This document shows positions 11,069 through 20,766 of a stretch of 64,000 bases of DNA, one piece after another (position 1 is the stretch's first letter; each line of letters begins with the position of its first letter). The notes under the pieces were generated by a model that made no database searches, was not told where the DNA came from, and was given only the letters and a program-made list of their open reading frames with translations. The position numbers and the translations under genes were made by a program. The DNA lies in the NCBI GenBank assembly GCA_916048095.2, contig OU696579.1, positions 4,408,735 through 4,472,734 of the forward strand, given 5' to 3'. This DNA comes from Sacculina carcini (lineage: Eukaryota > Arthropoda > Thecostraca > Sacculinidae).

Positions 11069-11817
11069 ATACTGCACTGTAGCACTTGACAGTACGCATT
11101 TACTAGAACAGAAATTAGTACGTGATTTTCAGGGCGTGAGATAGTGCCATACTCCCACGTTTGGCATTTATAAGACTGTGAGCACAGGGTGCTACATTTG
11201 GGAGGACGCATTCACACATGCAGTGTTTACGCTCACACTAATTAACAAGCTGTAGTACGTGATATTTGATAAATAAGTTTCATTGAAACAATATAAAGAA
11301 CATTATTGGGACCATTACTAAAATATTTACATTTGCAATTAGCGTATTTCATTTTTGTATTAGCTTTCCACTTAAAATTATATTCTGATGGTTATGCTCC
11401 TTTTTGCGATGTTAGTCAAATAATATTAAGCCACTTTTGGTGGTTTGTTGTAAAAATAGTACCAGATCGGAGAAAGGGTGGAAAAATAGTACCAACTCGG
11501 AAAGAGGATAGGAAAGAAGGACTGGTGTATTTTCTTCCTTCAGAACTGCAAGCAGAAATTGACCTTTTTGAATGAGGATATTTTTAGTGTACTTCTTATA
11601 GGTTATTGGGTTAGTTTTTATGTTCACAAACAAGCAACCCGTGTATTTCATATAGCGCACTAATCAGCAAAGGCGTGATAAACATGTGATAAAGCGATAC
11701 AAAAGTGATAATAACATTAAAACTCATAGGTTATTTTAGGTGACTTTTTTAGTTTACTTTTTCTCGAAAACAAAATTACTTTTTTGTGATTTTTAGGATA
11801 CTTTTTTGGCAGCCCTA
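11069..11817 (+). mobile_element. hAT-like non-autonomous element, copy A, 5'-truncated
   Basis: Matches the right half of copies B (28983-30225) and C (41719-42968, reversed) from ATACTGCACTGTAGCACTTG to the terminal GGCAGCCCTA. It has only one terminal inverted repeat. It contains the same internal LINE-tail sequence as the others (GTGTATTTCATATAGCGCAC, near 11640) and the same AGGTTACTTTTT-like subterminal repeats. No transposase is encoded. Confidence 0.75.
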
Positions 11818-11904
11818 CTGATTAATAATCACGTATAATCCACTTGACTGAACAGACAAATTCTCCAATAATCTCAATGTTTACGTCGAAGCCGCCGACA
11901 TTCA

Positions 11905-11932
11905 TACACACACACACACACACACACACACA
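11905..11932. repeat. (CA)n microsatellite at the LINE 5' edge
   Basis: About 14 CA units. They directly precede the truncated ORF1 of the LINE at 11933-15880. Confidence 0.9.
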
Positions 11933-11953
11933 ACAAGAAACAAGAAAATATAT

Positions 11954-12166
11954 GTGAACGAGGAACTGACTCCAGCAAGGGTAGCTATGATGAGAGCTAT
12001 TAAGAAGAAAGACAACGTGCAAAACGTTTCAACGCACGACGGCAAACTCGTCATTTGGTACACCAACAGGAAGTCGCCTGTGGTGGTGAACGGTTTAGCA
12101 GATCTGCATAAGGTCGATGTCACCTACGACGAGCTCGAGACAGCAAAGACTTACCGCAGCCAATAG
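11954..12166 (+). pseudogene. C-terminal part of LINE ORF1
   Basis: About 70 aa (EELTPARVAMMRAIKKKDNV, then DGKLVIW and LADLHKVD). This resembles the C-terminal block of the ORF1 proteins that precede ORF2 in several invertebrate LINEs, where LTP-R-aromatic/hydrophobic and DGK-I motifs recur. The frame is open upstream to the CA repeat, so the N-terminal part is missing. The in-frame ATG at 11954 is probably an internal Met. Confidence 0.55.
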
Positions 12167-12214
12167 GGATTCGCTGGCGCCAGACGTGCGATAAACACAG
12201 CAGCGACACAAAGT

Positions 12215-15200
12215 ATGGTAACACTTAAAATACTCAGTCTTAATGTATGTGGTCTCCGATCTAAGCTGTTAGTCGAAGAATTTGCTGATACTGTCAAGGA
12301 ATATGATGTAATATGTCTGACAGAGACAAAATGTGATGATACTGACATGGAGAATGTTGGTAATGTTATGAGTACAATTGGCTATGATATATTCTATAAA
12401 AACAGATGGAAAGTAAGTAGAAGCAAATCAGGGGGAATAATGATTGCTATTAAGCATAAATTGGAAATATCATGGAAGCAATGCCGACATGATTATGAGA
12501 CGATATTGACTATATGCACACAAGACCCAATGAAAACCTCAAGTGAAGACCTTTATATATCATGTATGTATATACCTCCAAGTCATTCTAGGTATGGCAA
12601 AGTAAATCACTTTGATGAATTAGATGATTTTTTGCTCTCAAATGCGGACTGCAGACACATAATATGCGGCGATTTTAATGCACACACTGGTGTTCGCTCA
12701 GATATAGCTGATTGTGGGAGTGATAATGATTATCAAATAGATATTGAAGAAACAATGAAAGCGTATAACATTTCTGTGGAGAGATTCAACGAAGATCAAA
12801 ATGCTGATAGGAGCTATTATGGGAAAAAATTGTTAGAAATATGTAAAAATAATAGAGTAATCATATTAAACGGAAGAGTAGATGATGATTACGGTGTTGG
12901 CAAGGCTACAACCACATTCAAAACAACTGTTGACTACATAATGGGAACATACCACATTCTGGATATGATATCTGGATTCAGAGTACTTGATTTTGATCCT
13001 TTGATTTCTGATGTGCACTGTGGGGTCAAAGTTTCGATTAATGTGAAATGGAAGATTAAAACGTCAACGGATGATCAATACCAGAAATCTGAATCAAACA
13101 CAAATGAACTAGAAAACGTCAGACCAGGCAGGTGGACAGCTGATAAAGTAGAAATATACAGACAGAATGTATGTGCTGAATCTGTCAACAATACATTTGC
13201 TAACATGTCTTCTCTGACAATAGATGAGATAAATAATTCAATACAAAAGCTGCTTCTCGAGCCGGCTAGAAAAACATTTCCCGTCAAATCAATGAAGAAA
13301 CACACAAAACAGAGTAACGGTGCATGCATATATGGATATGATGATAGATGTCTGATACAAAGAAAAAAATACCATAGTGCTAAAAATAGACACAATAAAT
13401 TAAAGACCAATGATACACTAGAACAATTGAAGCTGATGAGTAGAAAATATAAGCAAGAAATTTACAGAGTCAAGGAACAAAGGTCCATCCAAATCGTCTC
13501 GCGATTAAGAAATGCCGAAAAGGAAAACCCTAAGGACTATTGGAGAATACTGAGAAATTCAAGACCAAAGGAGGAATGCGCGGTATCATTGATGGAGTTT
13601 TATGAACATTTTAAGGACTTGCTGACAGGGGAAACTTTAGGAGACGATTATCATGACGATGTCCATTCTCACATAGCTGATGATTGCGAAAATTCTTTTC
13701 TAGACGAGCGAATAACCCCAGAGGAAGTAATTGCTTGTATTAATAAGTTAAAAAATGGTAAATCACCGGGAATCGACAACATTACTAACGAGTACATAAA
13801 GAATACAAAAGATATATTTTGTTCATTGTATGCTGGCTTTTTCAACAAGATACTGGATGATGGTGTGTTCCCGTCATACTGGTCCACTGGAATAATTATC
13901 CCAATATACAAGAACAAAGGCAACATTAGCAACCCAAACAGTTATCGAGGAATTACTCTACTGAGCTGTCTTGGCAAATTGTTCACGTCAATAATCAATG
14001 ATAGACTGTGCAAATATGCAGAAGAATGTGCCCTGATAGGAGAAACACAAACTGGCTTCAGAAGAGGATACTCGACGCTGGATCACATTTTTCTTCTAAA
14101 AAATGTAATAGAGATCTTCAAAAGAAAAAAGAAAAAACTTTTCTGCCTTTTTGTTGATTATCAAAAAGCATTTGACACAGTGTGGAGGAATGGTTTGTGG
14201 TATAAGCTGGTGCAAGCTAATGTGAAAGGTAAAATTTTTAATATTGTTCGTAGTATGTACAAAAATGTGGAATCATGTGTGTCGTTGGACAAAGGATTGT
14301 CAAAATGTTTCCGTGTTAATATGGGTATTCGACAAGGTGAAAATCTGTCCCCATTATTATTTGCATTATATGTGAGAGATATGGAGGATAAATTACTCGA
14401 AGATGGTTGTACTTTCATCGAATTTGACGATGAAATGCTAGACAGATGTCTTAAAGTCATGATACTGATGTACGCGGATGACACTGTAATTTTGGCTGAA
14501 GATGAACAACAAATGAAAAAAGCAATGAGTTCACTACAAGATTACTGTGACAGATGGAAATTGAAAATAAATACTAATAAAACTAAAATAGTTGTTTTCA
14601 GTAAGGCCAAGACTCAACCAGACTGGCTCGATTTCAGACTGAATGGCGAGACAATAGAAGTGGTCGATGAATATAAGTACCTGGGAATGATATTCAATTA
14701 TAATGGAAAATTCAGGAAAGGTCAATTGGATCTTACAGAAAGAGCCACAAAGGCCATGTATAGTGTTATCGGAACAATTCGTAAACACAGTTTACCAGTA
14801 GATATACAGTTGCAAATGTACAAAAGTATGATCATGCCGATACTGACATATGGGTGCGAAGTGTGGGCAAGCGAGGCAATAAGAGAAATCGAGCTGCTAC
14901 AAACCAAGTTTCTGAAGCACATTTTATTTGTTCATAAAAGGGCATGCAATGATATGGTATATGGCGAAACTGGAATATACCCCATAGAGATCTATATAAA
15001 AAGTATGGCATTCAACTACTGGATTCGCATAATATCTGGTAAAAACACAAAACTCAGTTATATAATGTATAATTGCCTACTTAAGATGTTCAACGACGGA
15101 ACCTACGTTGCACCGTGGTTATTGTATATACGCAACATTTGTAATGAGTGCGGGCTGTGCAGCTTATGGACACTACAGAATATACATAATCCCGTTAGGA

Positions 15201-15661
15201 CAATGCATATGGTTAAAAGAAAACTCAAAGATATATGGATTAACCAATGGTATTCGAATATGGCAAGCAAAACGTTGTGCTGTAATTATAGACTATTTAA
15301 GACGACTTACGAGTTGGAAGATTACCTAATTAAACTCAATAAACAAGATCGGATATACTTAACAAAAATAAGGACAGGTAATCACCGGCTGGCGGTGACT
15401 AGAGGCCGCTACAGTGGAACACCACGACATGAACGATACTGTGACTTGTGCAATAATAACAGAATTGGAGACGAGTACCACATGATGATACAGTGTCAGA
15501 ACCCGACTATAGTACAACTGAGGACAAAATATATACCGGAACAATACTGGCAAGTGCAAGCGCAATACAAATTTGTCAAATTGATGAAGTGCAAAAACAT
15601 TGATGTTATGAAGAATCTTGCTAAATTTGTCGATGAATGCTTGAAAATGTGCGTTGCATGA
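12215..15661 (+). CDS. LINE ORF2: APE endonuclease and reverse transcriptase
   Basis: 1148 aa with no interruption. Residues 1-240 form an exonuclease/endonuclease/phosphatase domain (LSLNVCGLRSK; CLTETKCDD; CGDFNAHTG; DYIMGT). A linker leads to the reverse transcriptase, about 480-770: GKSPGIDNI, SYRGITLLSCLGKLF, QTGFRRGYSTLDHI, FVDYQKAFDTVW (Asp648), GIRQGENLSPLLFALY and MYADDTVIL (Asp755, Asp756). The C-terminus carries a cysteine/histidine knuckle CDLCNNNRIGDEYHMMIQC. The protein would nick target DNA and prime reverse transcription there. With all catalytic boxes present it may have been active recently, although ORF1 is truncated in this copy. Confidence 0.93.
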   Translation: MVTLKILSLNVCGLRSKLLVEEFADTVKEYDVICLTETKCDDTDMENVGNVMSTIGYDIFYKNRWKVSRSKSGGIMIAIKHKLEISWKQCRHDYETILTICTQDPMKTSSEDLYISCMYIPPSHSRYGKVNHFDELDDFLLSNADCRHIICGDFNAHTGVRSDIADCGSDNDYQIDIEETMKAYNISVERFNEDQNADRSYYGKKLLEICKNNRVIILNGRVDDDYGVGKATTTFKTTVDYIMGTYHILDMISGFRVLDFDPLISDVHCGVKVSINVKWKIKTSTDDQYQKSESNTNELENVRPGRWTADKVEIYRQNVCAESVNNTFANMSSLTIDEINNSIQKLLLEPARKTFPVKSMKKHTKQSNGACIYGYDDRCLIQRKKYHSAKNRHNKLKTNDTLEQLKLMSRKYKQEIYRVKEQRSIQIVSRLRNAEKENPKDYWRILRNSRPKEECAVSLMEFYEHFKDLLTGETLGDDYHDDVHSHIADDCENSFLDERITPEEVIACINKLKNGKSPGIDNITNEYIKNTKDIFCSLYAGFFNKILDDGVFPSYWSTGIIIPIYKNKGNISNPNSYRGITLLSCLGKLFTSIINDRLCKYAEECALIGETQTGFRRGYSTLDHIFLLKNVIEIFKRKKKKLFCLFVDYQKAFDTVWRNGLWYKLVQANVKGKIFNIVRSMYKNVESCVSLDKGLSKCFRVNMGIRQGENLSPLLFALYVRDMEDKLLEDGCTFIEFDDEMLDRCLKVMILMYADDTVILAEDEQQMKKAMSSLQDYCDRWKLKINTNKTKIVVFSKAKTQPDWLDFRLNGETIEVVDEYKYLGMIFNYNGKFRKGQLDLTERATKAMYSVIGTIRKHSLPVDIQLQMYKSMIMPILTYGCEVWASEAIREIELLQTKFLKHILFVHKRACNDMVYGETGIYPIEIYIKSMAFNYWIRIISGKNTKLSYIMYNCLLKMFNDGTYVAPWLLYIRNICNECGLCSLWTLQNIHNPVRTMHMVKRKLKDIWINQWYSNMASKTLCCNYRLFKTTYELEDYLIKLNKQDRIYLTKIRTGNHRLAVTRGRYSGTPRHERYCDLCNNNRIGDEYHMMIQCQNPTIVQLRTKYIPEQYWQVQAQYKFVKLMKCKNIDVMKNLAKFVDECLKMCVA

Positions 15662-15880
15662 TAAACAATTGCGATGGACCTTGCATGGTCTTTGATATGA
15701 TCTTATGCACTGCTGATAAGGACATTTTATGAATTTTCAAACTAATGCTGTTATATATTGATATTGTGTATATATTTGCGATGTATATAGTATATTATGT
15801 GTTGTGAATTGGAGCAGCGCTCCATACTAACAGTCTGAGCGCCAATACATGTTTCTTTCTTTCTTCTTTCTTCACACAGG

Positions 15881-16489
15881 TACAAAAAAAATCAAGTGTG
15901 ACTGCAGAAGCGCTACAGTGGCCACCCGTCGTGATAAACGAGCAATGGAGGAAGGGCGGAGGTGACCAGCTGGCAACCACTAAAAGGCAGACATTTCTGA
16001 AACAAGACAATGTCTCTGATGCGATCATTTCCGGACATCAACAAACTAATCTGGCCATCCCGCTTCATTTACACTGTATGTATAGTGAATCGCCAATAAG
16101 CTCTTTCTATGATTTTGCTATCGTGACGCTGATTGGATAACGAATATTCAGCATTGACACTGTAGCATTACTCATGTGTGTAATACGTGCCAATCAACCA
16201 CGTAGGGGTGACGAATGTTGGCTACGTCCATGATAAACATGATCCTTCTAATGAATAAAGCTCTTCTACCGATTTGTTTTGTATTGAAAAAGCTTCAAGA
16301 GAGTATACAAATACCCAAATATACATTTCAGTATTGTATATACACTGTACTGTACGTGTATACCGTATGTACAAGGACATTTACATGTACTTTCATGTAT
16401 AATAATTGCGAAAGTTTAGAAAGCAGTTTAAGTGTTATGAAGGGATAAAATTATGGCTCATACTTGAAAAAATATCATTTCTATTTCGC
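15881..16489. other. No recognised gene
   Basis: One 80-codon frame (15898-16140, plus) has no similarity I recognise. An AATAAA-like signal occurs at about 16254. Nothing else supports a gene. Confidence 0.3.
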
Positions 16490-16558
16490 GGAAATTCCCA
16501 TTTCGCGGGTGGGTCTGGAACGTAACCCCCGCAAAGTAGGAGGGATTATTGTATCCGC
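16490..16558. mobile_element. End of a pogo/Tigger-like DNA transposon (one side)
   Basis: Read on the minus strand it begins TACAATAATCCCTCC and continues CCCCGCAAAG... GGGTTACGTTCC...CCCGCGAAAT. This is the terminal style of pogo/Tigger-group elements (TACAGTAATCCCCCGC-like). No matching opposite end was found nearby. Confidence 0.45.
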
Positions 16559-16574
16559 TAAAAATATTTGAAAT

Positions 16575-17001
16575 TTAAACAACAACAACAACATGTGTTT
16601 AATATAGCGCACTTTCGAGGACAAAGGCGCGAGCAGGAGCAGGGTAATAAAGTGTAGACACAGAGCGGTATGGGGACAAAAATATGGAGCACAAATCGAC
16701 AGAAAGTACATGGGTGCTTGCAAAATTTAACACATACATACACACATACACACAAACACATACACACAAACACATGCACACGAAACATACACACGCACAT
16801 ATATACACATACACATGCGTACACATATACATATATGAATAATGTAATGTAATAGAGCATATAATGGAAAGAGAGAAAATATATAATGGGAATATAGAAT
16901 ACAAAAAGCATAGGATATAAAATAATGATGAAAAAAAAATAATATAAAATAAGATATAAAATAAGATATAGATAAATAGGATATAAAATAATAATAATAA
17001 T
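16575..17001 (-). mobile_element. LINE 3' end fragment plus simple sequence
   Basis: On the minus strand 16578-16615 reads GTGCGCTATATTAAACACAT followed by (GTT)n, the 3' end style of the L2-like LINEs in this window. To its right is about 100 bp of CACATA-type simple repeat (16730-16840) and an AT-rich stretch to about 17000. No coding remnant was found. Confidence 0.55.
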
Positions 17002-17227
17002 TTGATAAATAAAATTATCGGTGCCCAAAAATGTTACTGTTATATTATCATGAAAAATTTTCCGCCCGAAACGTACCTACTGGAAAAAAGGATTTTTGTT
17101 AAAAGTATACCTTTCCTATGTCTCACAATGGAATCGGCGCCTCTGTTTGACGTTTTGGAGACGTTAACCTTGCTGTGTTTCGAGATTGGTCTTTTTTCGT
17201 CGGCGGTTTGGCCTTATCAACAAGGCT

Positions 17228-17248
17228 GCCAGGCTTGAGAAGCCTGGC
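17228..17248. other. Perfect 9-bp hairpin
   Basis: GCCAGGCTT, three-base loop GAG, AAGCCTGGC. It lies about 30 bp before a short AACAACAACAA run. It could be part of a short repeat element or a local RNA hairpin; its role is unknown. Confidence 0.6.
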
Positions 17249-17636
17249 AACCTGGTGATAATCTCAGCAATCTCAACAACAACAATAAGTGTTTTTGGTA
17301 AATGGCTGGTTTGTTTGCGATATTTTGCGTGCTGTAATGTGACTGGCGTCTTTTATTATTTGCTGCTAATAATATTTTAATTTCTATTAAATACGTTCAT
17401 AAACGGGGCTTAATATTGTCTATTCGTACGCGGACTATATTGCTTGTTGGTTTTTAGTCTATATGTTTATTAGTCTTTTAATTAATATTTTGTGACACAT
17501 GTCTGAGACAACGCATGGGACGTTACAGGGAACTGGTTCGATCGACTACATACCGTCCTTGACCCGGGGAGCCTGAAGTCGAGTGAACATTTAGTGATCG
17601 CTTCGGTGCTGACACAAATAATTCCAATCAACAACA

Positions 17637-19210
17637 AGAACAAACATGTATTTCGTATAACGCCAGAATGATACAAGGGTGTGAAGGGACCATAAAGATC
17701 AGCTAAAAATAATATGCTAGTACACACAAGCAAAAACAAAGGTGTATGCTTAAACGAGAAGGCATAAGCAAGATGAGGTAACATTAATACGAAGTAAATA
17801 TTTACACGATATTGCGGTCAGATGCTGCAACGAGGGAGAGATGACGATGGAGAGCAGAAGGGAAAGACGCGTATGAGGATGAATCGCGAATGTGAGAAGG
17901 AAGTGAGTTTAAGATACGCGGAGTTTAAGATACGCGGAGCTGAAAAATAGATGGATTTGGCAGAACAGGGAGAGAGGTTATGAGCAGCTGGACAGATGAG
18001 AGGAGGATGATGATATCTCACCCGGGCCCATCTCCGGAGATTAGTCGGGAGATTAGTCCGTTTTTGAACAGAAGAAGAGAATGAAGATAGGAGGGAGAAG
18101 ATGAAGAATGGAGGATTTTGTATACGAGACAGCACAGTTTGTATTTTATTCGATTGATAGCAGAAATCCAGTGGAGTTTAAGGATGTATTGAGAAGTAGG
18201 AGTATGTGGGGGAAGGCGAAATATGAAATGACGAGATTGGTTAAGGACGGAATCAAGGCGACGAACAGTTTTATATGGGAGGTGGAAAATAAGGAATTGC
18301 TGTAGTCTATGCGGGAAATAATGTGAGCTTGGATGAGAAGAAGCGCTGAGTGGTAGTCTAGAAGAGGTCGATTGGGGTAAAATACGAATAAGAATTGGCG
18401 AATAAGATGCTGGCAAGTACGCTGGGTATTAGTAATATGGCGGCTAAAGGTGAGGAAGGAATCGACAATAACGCCGAGTTTGGGAATTTTTGAAGATAGG
18501 GGCAGACTGAGAACCGGAGGAGATATGGAGGAGGATGAAAAACCAATTATTGCGTTTTCTCGGGATTCAACAGATCACGAGAAACGGCCCAGGCAGAAAT
18601 ATCAGCGAGTAGGTTAGGGACAGGAGAAGGTGATGCAGAACGTAGAGGAAAATAGATGTACACATCATTTTCGTAAATATGGAATGACACAGTGGTCACG
18701 CAGAATAGGACAGAGAGAATAGACATATAAATTGAAAAGGGCTGGACCCAACAGTGATATCTGTGTCACCCCTGAGTTTAGGGGAACAGACGAGGACGTA
18801 CCGCCGTTACAGCGAACTGCGTAGGAACGGTCGGAAAGAAATGAAGAAATGAGTGAAAATACTGTTGAACTAATGCCTGCTGCCTGTAAATCCTTGCGTA
18901 CGATACTGTGATTCACTAAGTCGAATGCGGAGGAGAAATCTAAAGATATGAAAAGCACAGTATTTTTGAAGTACAAATGAGAAAATACGTCTGAAATTAA
19001 GGAAAGGTGTACAGTCTCTGTGGAATGGCGTGGCACGAATCCGCATTGCAGAGTGGGTCAAATGTAGAATATATGTGCGGGCGCAGCTGTTCCTGGATGG
19101 CTGCTTCGATTAATTTGGATTGAAAGGTAAGGAGTGAAACAGGACGATAGTGAGCAGGAGAGGTTATATCGAGGTACGGTTTTTTAGTATTGGAGAAATC
19201 AACTATATTT
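17637..19210 (-). mobile_element. L2-like LINE fragment, 5'-truncated
   Basis: Minus strand. Near 18.7-19.05 kb it encodes reverse-transcriptase parts: RHSTETVHLSLISDVF, LDFSSAFDLVNHSIV and LGPALFNLYVYSLCP. Downstream frames are broken by frameshifts and stops. The 3' end at 17637-17665 has the family signature (GCGTTATACGAAATACATG then a TTG-rich tail). Only the C-terminal half of the RT ORF is present, with no endonuclease. Confidence 0.75.
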
Positions 19211-19309
19211 GCTCACTAAGTCCTTGAATTCACTATTTATTGTTAGCTATCTGCACGGTATTGTATTTTAGGTTGTTTATGATATTCAATTATTTTTCCC
19301 TTGTCCTTT

Positions 19310-20288
19310 TTCATACCCTAATCTCTTTTCTTACCTTCTATCTGATATTGCTTCCTAGTCGTCTTCTCGTCGTCTTCTTCTGAACTCTTCAAAGTCTGAA
19401 TTTCTCGTTCTTCATTCTCCTCGTCTATCTCCTCCTCTCCTTTCTTTCCCCCTCTGTCACTGTTAAAAATCTTGGCATCATTTTTGATTATTCCCTTTCT
19501 TTCTTAACGAATATTGTTAACGATTTTCGCACCTGCCGCCTTATTCTCAGTTTTCTTCACCTATTCGTCCCTACCTAGATCGGTCCTCCTCTATCAAGCT
19601 TGTTCATACTCTAATATTTTCAAGACTGGATTACTGCAGCTCACTCTACCTCAACTGTTTTAAATCATCCTTAAAACTTCTTCAGCGTATTATCAACCAA
19701 TCCTGTAGCTTTGTCTTACATCCTTCCTTCTACCGCCATATTTCTCCCTTTCTCTTCGAATTTCGATGGCTCCCTATTATATCTAGAATTAAATTCAAAG
19801 AATGTTGCTTAATTTACAAGTTATTGCATGCTCCTTGTTAACCTGTTTATCTTTCTGAAGTGCTTTCGCCCGCTGAAAATCCCTCTTCACGACATCCCGT
19901 TCCTTCATCCTGTCCCCGTGCACTCAATGAATCATCTTGGTCCTCCAAATCTTTTTCCTTCTGCGGTCCCCGTCTTTATAATTATCTCCCCTCTCACATA
20001 ACCTCTTCGCTTACTTATCGTTTGATTGCCTCTTCTTTGCGTAAATATATTTTTGAATCCTGTCTGATCTTGTCTTGTTTTCATTCCGTGTTGAATGCTT
20101 GTCGTTGTAATTATCGCTGTCGATTTTATAGTCTGATGTATTTACCCTTGGTGTGTTTATTGTTTGCTTATATTGTACATGATTATCTGTTTCCTTCCTG
20201 GTTGTGGTGCAATATTTACTTCACTTATCTTTCGCTCTTTTCCCAATTTTCGTTTTTTGCATTGTACTGTGAATATGGTTTTGTAGTT
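19310..20288 (+). mobile_element. L2-like LINE fragment, left half
   Basis: Plus strand. Frames downstream of the RT catalytic box are recognisable (TVKNLGIIFDYSLSF, IFSRLDYC-like region, SPLTS near the end), with many stops and shifts. It continues after the LTR element at 25498-25709. The join is marked by the TAGTT duplication (20284-20288 and 25498-25502). Confidence 0.7.
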
Positions 20289-20662
20289 TGTAGGGAACAG
20301 GCCGAGCAAAGCAGTAGTTAAGATGTATTTCAGATTAAAATACACGAATGTCACGAAAATACAGATTGATTCACAAGGGCACTCTCACGCGCAAAACTCT
20401 AACACACAGAACTCTCTCGCACACAGAACACCACTTAATCCGCTCACTGCACCAGACACACTGCCGAAAAACAACACACCGCCACACGCCCCCGCAAGCA
20501 CGGCCTCTTCCGTGCCGAGTCCTGGGTCGCCCCAGCGCCGCTCCTCCGACTCGGCGGCAGCATATTGTTCAAACACACACATACACGCACATACACACAA
20601 AACGCACCCGCACGTCCACATATTAATCAAACACCGCGCAGAACTGAAAGTCGGCAAATACT

Positions 20663-20736
<74 letters not shown>

Positions 20737-20766
20737 ACACACACACACACACACACACAACTTACA
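20289..20766 (-). repeat. 3' LTR of the 20-25 kb element
   Basis: 478 bp. The first 375 bp match 24546-24920; the remainder is almost wholly (CA)n with a CAGACA interruption, ending ACTTACA. In element orientation it is preceded by the purine tract AGGAGGAGG (20767-20775). Confidence 0.9.

Larger units (their letters stand above)
11933..15880 (+). mobile_element. APE-type LINE with intact ORF2, 5'-truncated
   Basis: Holds the last part of ORF1 (to 12166), a 48-bp spacer, a complete ORF2 (12215-15661) and roughly 200 bp of 3' UTR ending near a TTTCTTTCTTTCTTCTTTC tract. The 5' end is lost at the CA repeat. The endonuclease/RT/C-terminal zinc-knuckle layout fits the I/Jockey/RTEX-type LINEs; I cannot fix the clade by eye. 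Confidence 0.85.

Noticed and set aside
15898-16140. 80-aa frame after the LINE
   Set aside because: No recognised domain, no partner exon; left as unknown.
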